A stretch of 9,739 nucleotides of DNA from an uncultured Megasphaera sp. (GTDB taxonomy: Bacteria; Bacillota; Negativicutes; Veillonellales; Megasphaeraceae). A model generated the notes under the pieces. It made no database searches, was not told the DNA's origin, and saw nothing but the letters and a program-made list of their open reading frames with translations. The stretch lies in NCBI GenBank assembly GCA_900540735.1, contig UQHB01000060.1, positions 1-9,739 on the forward strand, in the 5' to 3' direction. Both the position numbers and the translations under genes were made by a program. Numbering within the stretch: position 1 is the stretch's first letter; each line of letters starts with the position of its first letter. Of this stretch, positions 1 to 5,903 are shown in pieces.

Positions 1-54
1 ACCTACGACAAATCGGTTAACAGCCGATTGCTCTACCAACTGAGCTATTGAGGA
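1..54 (-). tRNA. tRNA-Asn(GTT), 3' part cut off by window start
   Basis: Read on the minus strand from 54 downwards, the sequence gives the 5' acceptor arm TCCTCAA, a D arm with AGCTCAGTTGGTAGAGC, and an anticodon stem ATCGG/CCGAT closing the seven-base loop CTGTTAA. The anticodon is GTT (plus-strand aac at 19-21), so this tRNA reads Asn codons. The window ends inside the T arm, so the T loop, 3' acceptor strand and CCA status cannot be seen. U36 and A37 fit a t6A37 substrate, the modification made by TsaB/D/E encoded further right. A strong promoter lies just upstream at 87-115. It may be the first gene of a tRNA cluster continuing beyond the window. Confidence 0.93.
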
Positions 55-63
55 AAACTCAGG

Positions 64-80
64 TGTTCCGTATCGGAACA
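64..80 (-). other. Hairpin in the tRNA-Asn leader
   Basis: TGTTCCG and CGGAACA form a perfect 7-bp stem around a 3-base loop. The hairpin begins at about the transcription start predicted from the -10 box at 87-92, so the precursor tRNA would carry it at its very 5' end, about 10 bases before the mature tRNA. It has no U-run and is not a terminator. It may protect the precursor's 5' end or affect RNase P processing, but that is inference. Confidence 0.5.
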
Positions 81-86
81 AGACAT

Positions 87-115
87 ATTATACTATGCCT
101 TTTAGAGTTTGGCAA
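87..115 (-). promoter_or_regulatory. Sigma-A-type promoter of tRNA-Asn
   Basis: On the minus strand, TTGCCA (110-115) and a perfect TATAAT (87-92) are separated by exactly 17 bases. An A/T-rich tract lies immediately upstream and could act as an UP element. Both are as expected for a stable-RNA promoter. The predicted start is near position 80, about 26 bases before the tRNA. I see no convincing terminator for the exporter gene between its stop (190) and this promoter, so some read-through into the tRNA unit is possible. Confidence 0.85.
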
Positions 116-189
116 GTACTTTTTTAAAGTTTTTACACTTTTTTTGATTTTCTTTGATAGCAGATTTTTCTTAGCATAATAAAAAGCCT

Positions 190-1371
190 CTACTCTTTTT
201 CTTTCTTCAATTCATGAATCAGGAAGGTCATGGCAAAAATGGCAGCTACGACGGCCAAGGCTCCGCCAACATCGCCAATATAGGCAATAGAACTATACGT
301 GACGACCATGCCGCCGAGCCACGTACCACTACCGATACCGAGGTTAAAAATGCCGGAATACATGGACATGGCTACAGCAGACGAGCTAACGCCGACGGCC
401 TGAATGACTTCAGCCTGGAAGACGACGTTATAGGCCATGACGGCAATGCCCCAAAAGACACAGAGCGCAATAACCGTATACATACTGCCTGCAGCTGGAT
501 ACAAAAGCAACAAGGAAATAGCAATACTGCACATAATAGCCCGAATGAATTTAAAGCGGAAATGATTATAAAATTTCGAGCAAAGGAAGCTGCCAATGAG
601 CCCGGCTGCCCCGAAGATAGTGAGGACAATAGTGACAATATCATCGGAGAGCTGCGCCACTTGCAAGAGGAACGGTTCAATATAGCTATATCCCGTATAA
701 TAGGACGTAGCGTATAAGAAAGTTAATACATATACACCAATGAGGGCTTTGTTCTTAAATAAAGCCGGTAACTGATGCAGTGAAAAGGATTTCGTTACGG
801 CAAGTTTCGGGAAGACTGACCACAAGTAGGCAAAGATAATGAGCGTAATGACGGCTACGCAAAGGAAAGTTATGCGCCAACCTAAGTAAATGCCAATGAG
901 CCGCCCTAAGGGCAACCCGAAGATAACAGCAATCGCTGTGCCTGTAGCAATCATGCTAATGGCTAAGGGTCGGTGTTCTTTCGTCACGAGCTGCGACGCG
1001 ATGGGGGCGGCAATGGACCAAAAAATGCAGTGTGATGCTGCTACGACAAGGCGTGCTGCGACGAGCAAGGGATAATTCGGGACCACACACGATAGAGCTT
1101 GTCCTACGCCGAATACGGCAATAACTCCCAGCAATAGTTTGCGGTATTCGATTTTACTCACAGCCAGCATTAAGGGCAGCGAAAAGATGGCGACAACCCA
1201 AGCATAGGCTGTAATCATAATGCCCGCTTCCGCTTCGGTAAGGAAGAATTCGTGGCCTATGTCTGTTAAAAGGCCAATAGGCATAAATTCAGATGTATTA
1301 AAGACGAATGCCGAGACGGTCATGCCAATGAGGGACAACCATTCGCGCATAGGTATGGAGTTAGATTTCAT
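190..1371 (-). CDS. sotB: MFS exporter of the SotB/AraJ (DHA1) type
   Basis: A 393-residue protein with about twelve hydrophobic segments, the usual size for a major facilitator superfamily DHA1 proton antiporter of the inner membrane. It has several stretches I recognise from Escherichia coli SotB (YdeA), a sugar and arabinose/IPTG effluxer: FNTSEFMPIGLL (24-35), YAWVVA (56-61), GLPLGR (152-157), GYSYIEPF (227-234), FWGIAVM (306-312) and SGIFNLGIG (339-347). GLPLGRLIG lies where antiporters of this group carry their TM5 motif. The ATG start is supported by AAGGGGAG at 1376-1383, close upstream; a second in-frame ATG at codon 8 has no ribosome site. It is a single-gene unit with its own promoter (1412-1440), placed after the groEL terminator. 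Family assignment is strong. The true substrate (sugar, drug or other small molecule) cannot be read from sequence, so the symbol is tentative. Confidence 0.8.
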   Translation of the reverse strand: MKSNSIPMREWLSLIGMTVSAFVFNTSEFMPIGLLTDIGHEFFLTEAEAGIMITAYAWVVAIFSLPLMLAVSKIEYRKLLLGVIAVFGVGQALSCVVPNYPLLVAARLVVAASHCIFWSIAAPIASQLVTKEHRPLAISMIATGTAIAVIFGLPLGRLIGIYLGWRITFLCVAVITLIIFAYLWSVFPKLAVTKSFSLHQLPALFKNKALIGVYVLTFLYATSYYTGYSYIEPFLLQVAQLSDDIVTIVLTIFGAAGLIGSFLCSKFYNHFRFKFIRAIMCSIAISLLLLYPAAGSMYTVIALCVFWGIAVMAYNVVFQAEVIQAVGVSSSAVAMSMYSGIFNLGIGSGTWLGGMVVTYSSIAYIGDVGGALAVVAAIFAMTFLIHELKKEKE

Positions 1372-1411
1372 AGGGCTCCCCTTCTTTTGTAATAATATAA
1401 GAACGCTATAT

Positions 1412-1440
1412 ATCGTATAGGATTAGGCGCAAACGGTCAA
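1412..1440 (-). promoter_or_regulatory. Promoter of the SotB-like exporter
   Basis: TTGACC (1435-1440) and TACGAT (1412-1417) lie on the minus strand with a 17-base spacer, giving a leader of about 35 bases before the ATG at 1371. The -10 box lies inside a short inverted repeat, CTATA-N5-TATAG (1406-1420). A second perfect one, ATATTT-N4-AAATAT (1444-1459), sits just upstream of the -35. Either could be an operator for an unidentified regulator. Confidence 0.7.
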
Positions 1441-1489
1441 GACATATTTTTGTAAATATAGTGTGATTTTTTATCATGAAAAAGAATAC

Positions 1490-1526
1490 AAAAAAAAGAC
1501 CTAGAATATTTTTATTCTAGGTCTTT
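1490..1526 (-). terminator. Rho-independent terminator ending the groESL transcript
   Basis: A perfect 14-bp stem (arms 1495-1508 and 1513-1526, core AGACCTAGAATA) with a 4-base loop is followed on the minus strand by eight consecutive T residues. It lies about 230 bases after the groEL stop and about 120 bases before the exporter start, so it separates the two units. On the plus strand the stem is not followed by a comparable T-run, so it is directional. Confidence 0.93.
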
Positions 1527-1753
1527 CGTATGTGTTGTTTGCTTGTCAATCTGGATAGCCTTTTTCTTGTCCTGCTTTGCAGTTCCATTCAGGAAAAACA
1601 TGGCAGGTTAAGAGAGTTCACCAGGTTGACTCCGAATCAACGTATTCTTTTTTTTCTCTGAGTAGAGATTCTCTGGTTACGGAGATTCGGAGTAAGCGAC
1701 TCACACCATTTTACGCGTCGTGCGTGCGCACTCCTTTAAAATGGGTTCGCTGC
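1527..1753 (-). other. Structured region between groEL and its terminator, no gene recognised
   Basis: These 227 bases lie within the expected groEL transcript and hold no convincing gene. They are rich in inverted repeats. One nested hairpin combines GTAAGC/GCTTAC (1752-1757 with 1692-1697, overlapping the groEL stop codon) and CCATTTTA/TAAAATGG (1737-1744 with 1706-1713). A 10-bp pair ACTCCGAATC/GATTCGGAGT joins 1629-1638 to 1684-1693 and competes with a local 5-bp stem at 1625-1641. Short stems TCTCT/AGAGA and CTGC/GCAG are also present. None is followed by a T-run before the terminator at 1490-1526. It could be a long 3' UTR, a dispersed intergenic repeat, or a small RNA. A 29-codon minus-strand ORF (1601 to 1512) has no ribosome site and runs into the terminator stem, so I do not call it. 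Confidence 0.4.
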
Positions 1754-3382
1754 TTACATCATGCCAGGCATGCCGCCCATACCCGGAGCAGCCGGTGCTG
1801 CAGGAGCTGCCGGTTCCGGTTTGTCAGCTACCAAGGTTTCTGTCGTAAGGACTAAGGAAGCGATGGATGCTGCGTTCTGTAATGCAGAACGAGTTACTTT
1901 AGCCGGATCAACGATACCGTTTTTAACCATGTCAACGTATTCTTCTGTAAGAGCGTTGAAGCCAATGCCGTCTTCCGAAGCTTTTACTTTTGCTACGATA
2001 ACGGAGCCTTCGAGGCCTGCGTTTTCAGCAATTTGACGTACCGGTGCTTCAACAGCGCGTTTAACGAGGTTAATACCTGTCTGTACGTCCCCTTCTTCGT
2101 TGAATTCATCAAGAGCCGGGATAATGTCGACGAGAGTCGTACCGCCGCCAGCTACGATACCTTCTTCAACAGCTGCGCGAGTAGCGTTGAGGGCATCTTC
2201 GAGACGATATTTTTTATCTTTCAATTCAACTTCTGTAGCAGCACCGACTTCGATAACAGCTACACCGCCGGACATTTTAGCCAAACGTTCTTGTAATTTT
2301 TCTTTATCGAAATCAGAAGTTGTATCTTCAATCTGTGCTTTAATCTGAGCAACACGGTCTTTAATAGCCTGCTGATCGCCGTGGCCTTCAACGATAGTCG
2401 TTTCGTCTTTCGTTACGCGGACTTGACGAGCAGTACCGAGGTCTTCCATAGTGATGCTGTCGAGTTTACGGCCTACGTCTTCAGAGATAACAGTTGCACC
2501 AGTCAAGGTTGCAATATCCTGGAGCATTGCTTTACGGCGGTCACCGAAGCCAGGAGCTTTAACAGCAACAGCTTTGAAGGTGCCACGGAGTCTGTTGACA
2601 ACTAACGTTGCAAGAGCTTCGCCTTCGACATCTTCAGCAATGATGAGGAGTTCTTTACCAGCCTGAACGACTTTTTCGAGAACCGGCAACATTTCCTGAA
2701 TGGAAGCAATTTTACGGTCTGTAACGAGGATGTACGGTTCGCTCATGACAGCTTCCATTTTTTCAGGGTCGCTGACCATGTACGGGGAAATATAGCCACG
2801 GTCAAACTGCATGCCTTCTACAACAGAAAGCTGTGTGCCCATGGTTTTCGATTCTTCAACCGTAATAACGCCGTCTTTACCAACTTTTTCCATAGCGTCA
2901 GCAATGAGGCCGCCTACTTCTTCGTTACCAGCAGAGATGGAAGCAACTTTAGCGATGTCGTCTTTACCAGCAACAGGAATAGCACGTTTTTTAATTTCTT
3001 CAACGAGTTTTTCTACGGCTTTTTCGATACCTTTTTTGAGGATCATCGGGTTAGCACCAGCAGCTACGTTGCGCATGCCTTCCTGAATCATAGCCTGTGC
3101 TAATAAAGTAGCAGTCGTCGTGCCGTCGCCAGCAACGTCGTTCGTTTTCGTAGCAACTTCTTTAACGAGCTGTGCGCCCATGTTTTCAAACGGATCTTCT
3201 AATTCGATGTCACGAGCAATGGTAACACCATCGTTGGTAATAGTCGGAGCACCGAATTTTTTATCGAGAACAACGTTACGGCCTTTAGGCCCTAAAGTTA
3301 CTTTTACTGCATTAGCTAAAGCGTCTACGCCTTTGCCCAAAGCACGGCGTGCATCTTCATTGAACAAAATCTGTTTTGCCAT
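1754..3382 (-). CDS. groEL: Chaperonin GroEL (Hsp60 large subunit)
   Basis: A full-length 542-residue GroEL, the ATP-driven double-ring chaperonin that folds proteins in the cytosol with GroES as lid. Nucleotide-binding motifs are intact: TLGPKGRN (29-36), D51 in TNDGVTIARD, and GDGTTTAT (85-92). D396, in LEDALNATR, corresponds to the ATP-hydrolysis aspartate. The family signature AAVEEGIVAGGG is at 403-414. The equatorial, intermediate and apical domains follow the usual order, and the C-terminus is the typical flexible Gly/Met tail (GMGGMPGMM) after an Ala/Pro-rich stretch (524-533). The ATG has AGGAGA at 3393-3398, about ten bases upstream. It is the second gene of groESL, 42 bases after groES, with no separate promoter seen, and shares the CIRCE control upstream of groES. 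No unusual substitutions noticed. Confidence 0.99.
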   Translation of the reverse strand: MAKQILFNEDARRALGKGVDALANAVKVTLGPKGRNVVLDKKFGAPTITNDGVTIARDIELEDPFENMGAQLVKEVATKTNDVAGDGTTTATLLAQAMIQEGMRNVAAGANPMILKKGIEKAVEKLVEEIKKRAIPVAGKDDIAKVASISAGNEEVGGLIADAMEKVGKDGVITVEESKTMGTQLSVVEGMQFDRGYISPYMVSDPEKMEAVMSEPYILVTDRKIASIQEMLPVLEKVVQAGKELLIIAEDVEGEALATLVVNRLRGTFKAVAVKAPGFGDRRKAMLQDIATLTGATVISEDVGRKLDSITMEDLGTARQVRVTKDETTIVEGHGDQQAIKDRVAQIKAQIEDTTSDFDKEKLQERLAKMSGGVAVIEVGAATEVELKDKKYRLEDALNATRAAVEEGIVAGGGTTLVDIIPALDEFNEEGDVQTGINLVKRAVEAPVRQIAENAGLEGSVIVAKVKASEDGIGFNALTEEYVDMVKNGIVDPAKVTRSALQNAASIASLVLTTETLVADKPEPAAPAAPAAPGMGGMPGMM

Positions 3383-3424
3383 TGTTAAACACTCTCCTAT
3401 ATGTATATTTCAGTATTGTCTATA

Positions 3425-3709
3425 TTATTCTACTACAGCCAAAATGTCGCGTTCGCTAACGATTAAATATTTCTGACCGTCGAACTTAACTTCTGTGCCG
3501 GCATATTTGGAGAAAATAATTTTGTCGCCAACGTTGACGTCCAAAGCGATGCGTTTGCCGTCGTCTGCAACTTTGCCAGCACCTACAGCAACAACTTCAC
3601 CTTGGCTCGGTTTTTCTTTTGCTGTATCGGGTAAATAAATACCACTAGCGGTTTTTTCTTCTTGTTCCAGTACACGGATAACTACGCGATCTCCTAAGGG
3701 TTTTAACAT
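3425..3709 (-). CDS. groES: Co-chaperonin GroES (Hsp10)
   Basis: A 94-residue GroES, the heptameric lid that binds the GroEL ring, with the expected length. The conserved opening MLKPLGDRVVI is followed by the mobile loop (about 16-37), which carries the GroEL-contacting tripeptide IYL (24-26; IVL in E. coli). The beta-barrel core with GDKIIFSKYAGTEV is at 61-74 and the ending YLIVSERDILAVVE at 81-94. The start is fixed by a very strong ribosome site, AAGGAGG at 3718-3724, eight bases before the ATG. It is the first gene of the groESL operon. The leader of about 70 bases contains a perfect CIRCE operator, so HrcA repression and heat-shock induction are expected. The hrcA gene is not in the window. 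Confidence 0.99.
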   Translation of the reverse strand: MLKPLGDRVVIRVLEQEEKTASGIYLPDTAKEKPSQGEVVAVGAGKVADDGKRIALDVNVGDKIIFSKYAGTEVKFDGQKYLIVSERDILAVVE

Positions 3710-3747
3710 GTTATATTCCTCCTTAATAGTTCATCTTTCATGGTTTA

Positions 3748-3774
3748 TTAGCACTCTTTCTATCCGAGTGCTAA
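3748..3774 (-). promoter_or_regulatory. CIRCE operator (HrcA binding site)
   Basis: A perfect CIRCE inverted repeat: TTAGCACTC, nine spacer bases, GAGTGCTAA. It lies just downstream of the predicted groES transcription start (about 3780) and 24 bases before the ribosome site, so bound HrcA would block initiation, and the RNA copy can form a 5' hairpin. All 18 conserved positions are kept. This is established biology for class I heat-shock genes in Firmicutes. Confidence 0.98.
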
Positions 3775-3786
3775 CTTACAATATAT

Positions 3787-3815
3787 ATATTACCTAGGAA
3801 AGGTAAAAAAGTCAA
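3787..3815 (-). promoter_or_regulatory. Sigma-A-type promoter of groESL
   Basis: TTGACT (3810-3815) and TAATAT (3787-3792) lie on the minus strand with a 17-base spacer, a near-consensus vegetative promoter. It is immediately followed by CIRCE. The -35, spacer and most of the -10 all lie inside the inner arm of the palindrome at 3791-3847. Confidence 0.9.
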
Positions 3816-3847
3816 GGTTTTTTCTTGGTTTTTACTTTTCCTAGGTA
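3791..3847 (-). repeat. 57-base imperfect palindrome, possible terminator of the thiL-to-ANTAR operon
   Basis: The outer 11 bases of each arm match perfectly (TACCTAGGAAA at 3791-3801, TTTCCTAGGTA at 3837-3847). After one mismatch, seven more pairs (GTAAAAA/TTTTTAC) follow, and after a small bulge CAAG/CTTG closes a 7-base loop (3817-3823). It starts 6 bases after the response-regulator stop, where a terminator belongs. However, the T-run lies within the stem and the tail is an AT repeat rather than a plain T-run, so it is not a textbook terminator. Each arm contains the self-complementary hexamer CCTAGG (3793-3798 and 3840-3845). It coincides with the groES promoter, so it may instead be, or also be, an operator. 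Confidence 0.7.
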
Positions 3848-3853
3848 AAAGAC

Positions 3854-4450
3854 CTACTGTTTATGCTTTTCTCGTTCCATTTTCTGGGCACTGGCTACGA
3901 CGGCTTCGGCTACAGAACGGAGGGACTTGCGATTTTTCATGCTGTATTGCTGGAGGCGGCGGTATGCTTCTTGTTCCGTCACGTGATAAAGCTCCATAAT
4001 ATAGCCTTTTGCTTTATCGACGGCTTTACGCGTCTCCATTTGTTCGTTCATTTCTGTAATCTGTTGAGCTACTTCTTGCTGCCGTTTAAATTGGGAAATA
4101 GCGATTTCCATGGCTGGGAACAGATTCGTCGGACTCACAGGCTTGACTAAATAGCCGAGCACGCCAGAGTCTTTTGCTTTATTGACCACATCTTGCTGGC
4201 TATAGGCCGTAAGCAAGAGCACAGGTGCTAAATTTTCATGGCCAATCATCTTCGCTGCGTGAATGCCATCGAGACGAGGCATTTTGATGTCCAGTAAGAC
4301 AATATCCGGTTTTTCGCAGCGCACCATGTCCAGTGCTTCTACGCCGTCTGCGGCTTCGCCAACGACAGTATGGCCTGCATCTTCGAGCATTTCACTTAAG
4401 TCCATGCGGATAATGGATTCATCATCGCCAATGACAACGCGATATCCCAT
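3854..4450 (-). CDS. Receiver-ANTAR response regulator (PdtaR/EutV type)
   Basis: A 198-residue response regulator with two domains. The receiver domain (about 3-120) has the acidic pair D9-D10, phosphoacceptor D54 in VLLDIKMP, T81 and K103 in LVKPVSP, so phosphorylation looks intact. A linker helix (about 120-140) leads to an ANTAR domain (about 128-186) with the typical AKGYIM (147-152) and a C-terminal three-helix pattern ending in SLRSVAEAVV. ANTAR domains bind RNA, not DNA: on phosphorylation and dimerisation they grip paired hexaloop hairpins and usually prevent transcription termination. The kinase gene ends five bases upstream, so the two are co-translated partners. AAAGGAG (4460-4466) supports the ATG. 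PdtaS/PdtaR and EutW/EutV are the closest known arrangements. The targets here are unknown, and no ethanolamine-utilisation genes are in the window. Confidence 0.93.
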   Translation of the reverse strand: MGYRVVIGDDESIIRMDLSEMLEDAGHTVVGEAADGVEALDMVRCEKPDIVLLDIKMPRLDGIHAAKMIGHENLAPVLLLTAYSQQDVVNKAKDSGVLGYLVKPVSPTNLFPAMEIAISQFKRQQEVAQQITEMNEQMETRKAVDKAKGYIMELYHVTEQEAYRRLQQYSMKNRKSLRSVAEAVVASAQKMEREKHKQ

Positions 4451-4455
4451 ACGGA

Positions 4456-5898
4456 TCAGCTCCTTTCAAGTAAGGGGAATTGAATCGTAACGACGGTTCC
4501 ATGAGGTTTGCCATTTGCAAAAGTAATGGTTCCTTTTAAATCTTTTTCGATTAAAGTCCGTACGATTTCGAGTCCCAAATGTTTCCGTTTATGATAATCT
4601 TTCGGCTTTTGCTCCATGCCAATGCCGTCATCGCGCACGAGAATCGTACACTGGCGTTTCGTCTTTTCAATGGATAAGGCTAAATGGCCAGCGTGTTTTC
4701 CTTCAAAGCCGTGCGTAATGGCATTCGTAATGAGTTCATTTAACACGAGAGCCAGCGACGTTGCCCCATCTGACGGGAGCGGCAACGTTTCGCCACTAAA
4801 TTCCGTCGTCACTTGGCAGTCCGCACTGACCAAACTATGAGTCAATAAGTCCAGTAATTTCTTAGCAATATCGGAAATGTCGATGTTTTCTTCTTCATGA
4901 TGCGACAACGTTTCATGAACTAAGGAAATACTCAAAATCCGATTGAGGCTTTCTTTGAGGACCTCCTTTGCTTCATCACTATCAGTACGCCGCATTTGCA
5001 TGCGTAAGAGACTGGCAATGGTCTGGAGATTATTCTTGACGCGGTGGTGAATTTCCTTGATGACCGACGTTTTAATCATCAGTTCTTCTTCTTTGCGGTA
5101 GAGTTCCGTTTTTTCCCGTAAGATGACGATGACCCGCCGTACTTTACCACCTCGGAGGAGCGGAATGACGCGGCGCGTAAAGACGACTTGCCCGAGCTGA
5201 ACATCTTCGACGAATCCTTCGTGACTTGCCAGCGTCCGTTTAGCCCCCATCAAGTCTAACTGGCTATTGTAAATATTGGAGCCTACGAGCGAACCGGCAT
5301 GGCCGCGCATGTAGAGAATACTTTCGGCCATTTCGTCAGCATAAATGACGATACCATTGCAATTTATAATGACAACACCGTCTTGGACGGACAGTGGCGT
5401 GTACAAACTCTTTTCGTCTTCTTCGCGCAAAATCGGTACTTGCAAGGCTTGGTACGCAATATCTGTGAGCAATTCCCGATTGGCTTCGACGTTCCCTAAA
5501 AAGACGATGACTGCAATCGTCTTGCCCGCATTATCGACAAAAGGATAGGCGTAGAATGGTTCATTTTTGCCATATTCTACTTCCTTTTCGGCCTGCATGG
5601 ACTCGCCTGTTGCTAAGACTTGGAGCGATACAGGGACATCGTAGTTCTCCAAGACTTGGCCGGGCTTCCCGAAGACATCCTTTTCTGCTGCTGTTTGCTG
5701 TAACAAGAGCGGTGTCCGTTCAGCAGCCAAGACGAGGGTCTCTTGGCGTTTCCCCGGCACGAGGACGAGGACATTGCGATGGGACACGTCGCTGGCAAAT
5801 TGCAGTAATTTTTCACTGTGTTTTAAAATATGGATTTGCACATCAGAGAGCGTATGCTGACTGCGGCAAATACTTTCTAGTGATTCCACATGGCTCAC
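4456..5898 (-). CDS. Soluble HisKA_2 sensor histidine kinase (PdtaS-like)
   Basis: A 480-residue kinase with no membrane segment, so probably a cytosolic sensor. Residues about 10-155 look like the GAF-like histidine kinase N-terminal domain, and about 165-265 like a PAS domain. The HisKA_2 dimerisation box has KEIHHRVKNNLQ (281-292); H285 is the likely phosphorylated residue by comparison with NHR-type boxes. The ATPase domain (about 375-475) has the N-box NELITNAITHGF (387-398), G1 RDDGIGM (422-428) and HLGLEIV (440-446). This order matches PdtaS of Mycobacterium. It begins 5 bases after tsaD and is followed at once by its ANTAR partner. The start is uncertain: GTG at 5898 has only a distant AGGA, whereas GTG at 5889 sits 8 bases after a better GAGG (5898-5901), giving 477 residues. 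The sensed signal is unknown. Confidence 0.92.
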   Translation of the reverse strand: MSHVESLESICRSQHTLSDVQIHILKHSEKLLQFASDVSHRNVLVLVPGKRQETLVLAAERTPLLLQQTAAEKDVFGKPGQVLENYDVPVSLQVLATGESMQAEKEVEYGKNEPFYAYPFVDNAGKTIAVIVFLGNVEANRELLTDIAYQALQVPILREEDEKSLYTPLSVQDGVVIINCNGIVIYADEMAESILYMRGHAGSLVGSNIYNSQLDLMGAKRTLASHEGFVEDVQLGQVVFTRRVIPLLRGGKVRRVIVILREKTELYRKEEELMIKTSVIKEIHHRVKNNLQTIASLLRMQMRRTDSDEAKEVLKESLNRILSISLVHETLSHHEEENIDISDIAKKLLDLLTHSLVSADCQVTTEFSGETLPLPSDGATSLALVLNELITNAITHGFEGKHAGHLALSIEKTKRQCTILVRDDGIGMEQKPKDYHKRKHLGLEIVRTLIEKDLKGTITFANGKPHGTVVTIQFPLLERS

Positions 5899-5903
5899 CT
5901 CGT

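Noticed and set aside
214..717. Plus-strand 167-codon ORF opposite the exporter gene
   Set aside because: Antisense shadow of a clearly conserved MFS gene; its composition is very polar and low in hydrophobic residues, as expected from reversing a membrane protein's codons, and it has no recognisable motif.
1512..1601. Minus-strand 29-codon ORF between groEL and its terminator
   Set aside because: No ribosome site upstream, an in-frame stop just before the ATG, and the stop codon lies inside the terminator stem.
1577..1855. Plus-strand 92-codon ORF across the groEL 3' region
   Set aside because: It overlaps the conserved groEL C-terminus in antisense, has no convincing ribosome site and shows no recognisable domain.
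3791..3847. CtsR heat-shock operator near groES
   Set aside because: CtsR needs tandem GGTCAAA-type heptads; only a single partial AGTCAAG is present, and that is the -35 region.
3854..5898. Ethanolamine-utilisation regulators EutV/EutW
   Set aside because: Domain layout is similar, but no eut genes or dual-hairpin RNA are in the window; the order also fits PdtaR/PdtaS, so no symbol is assigned.
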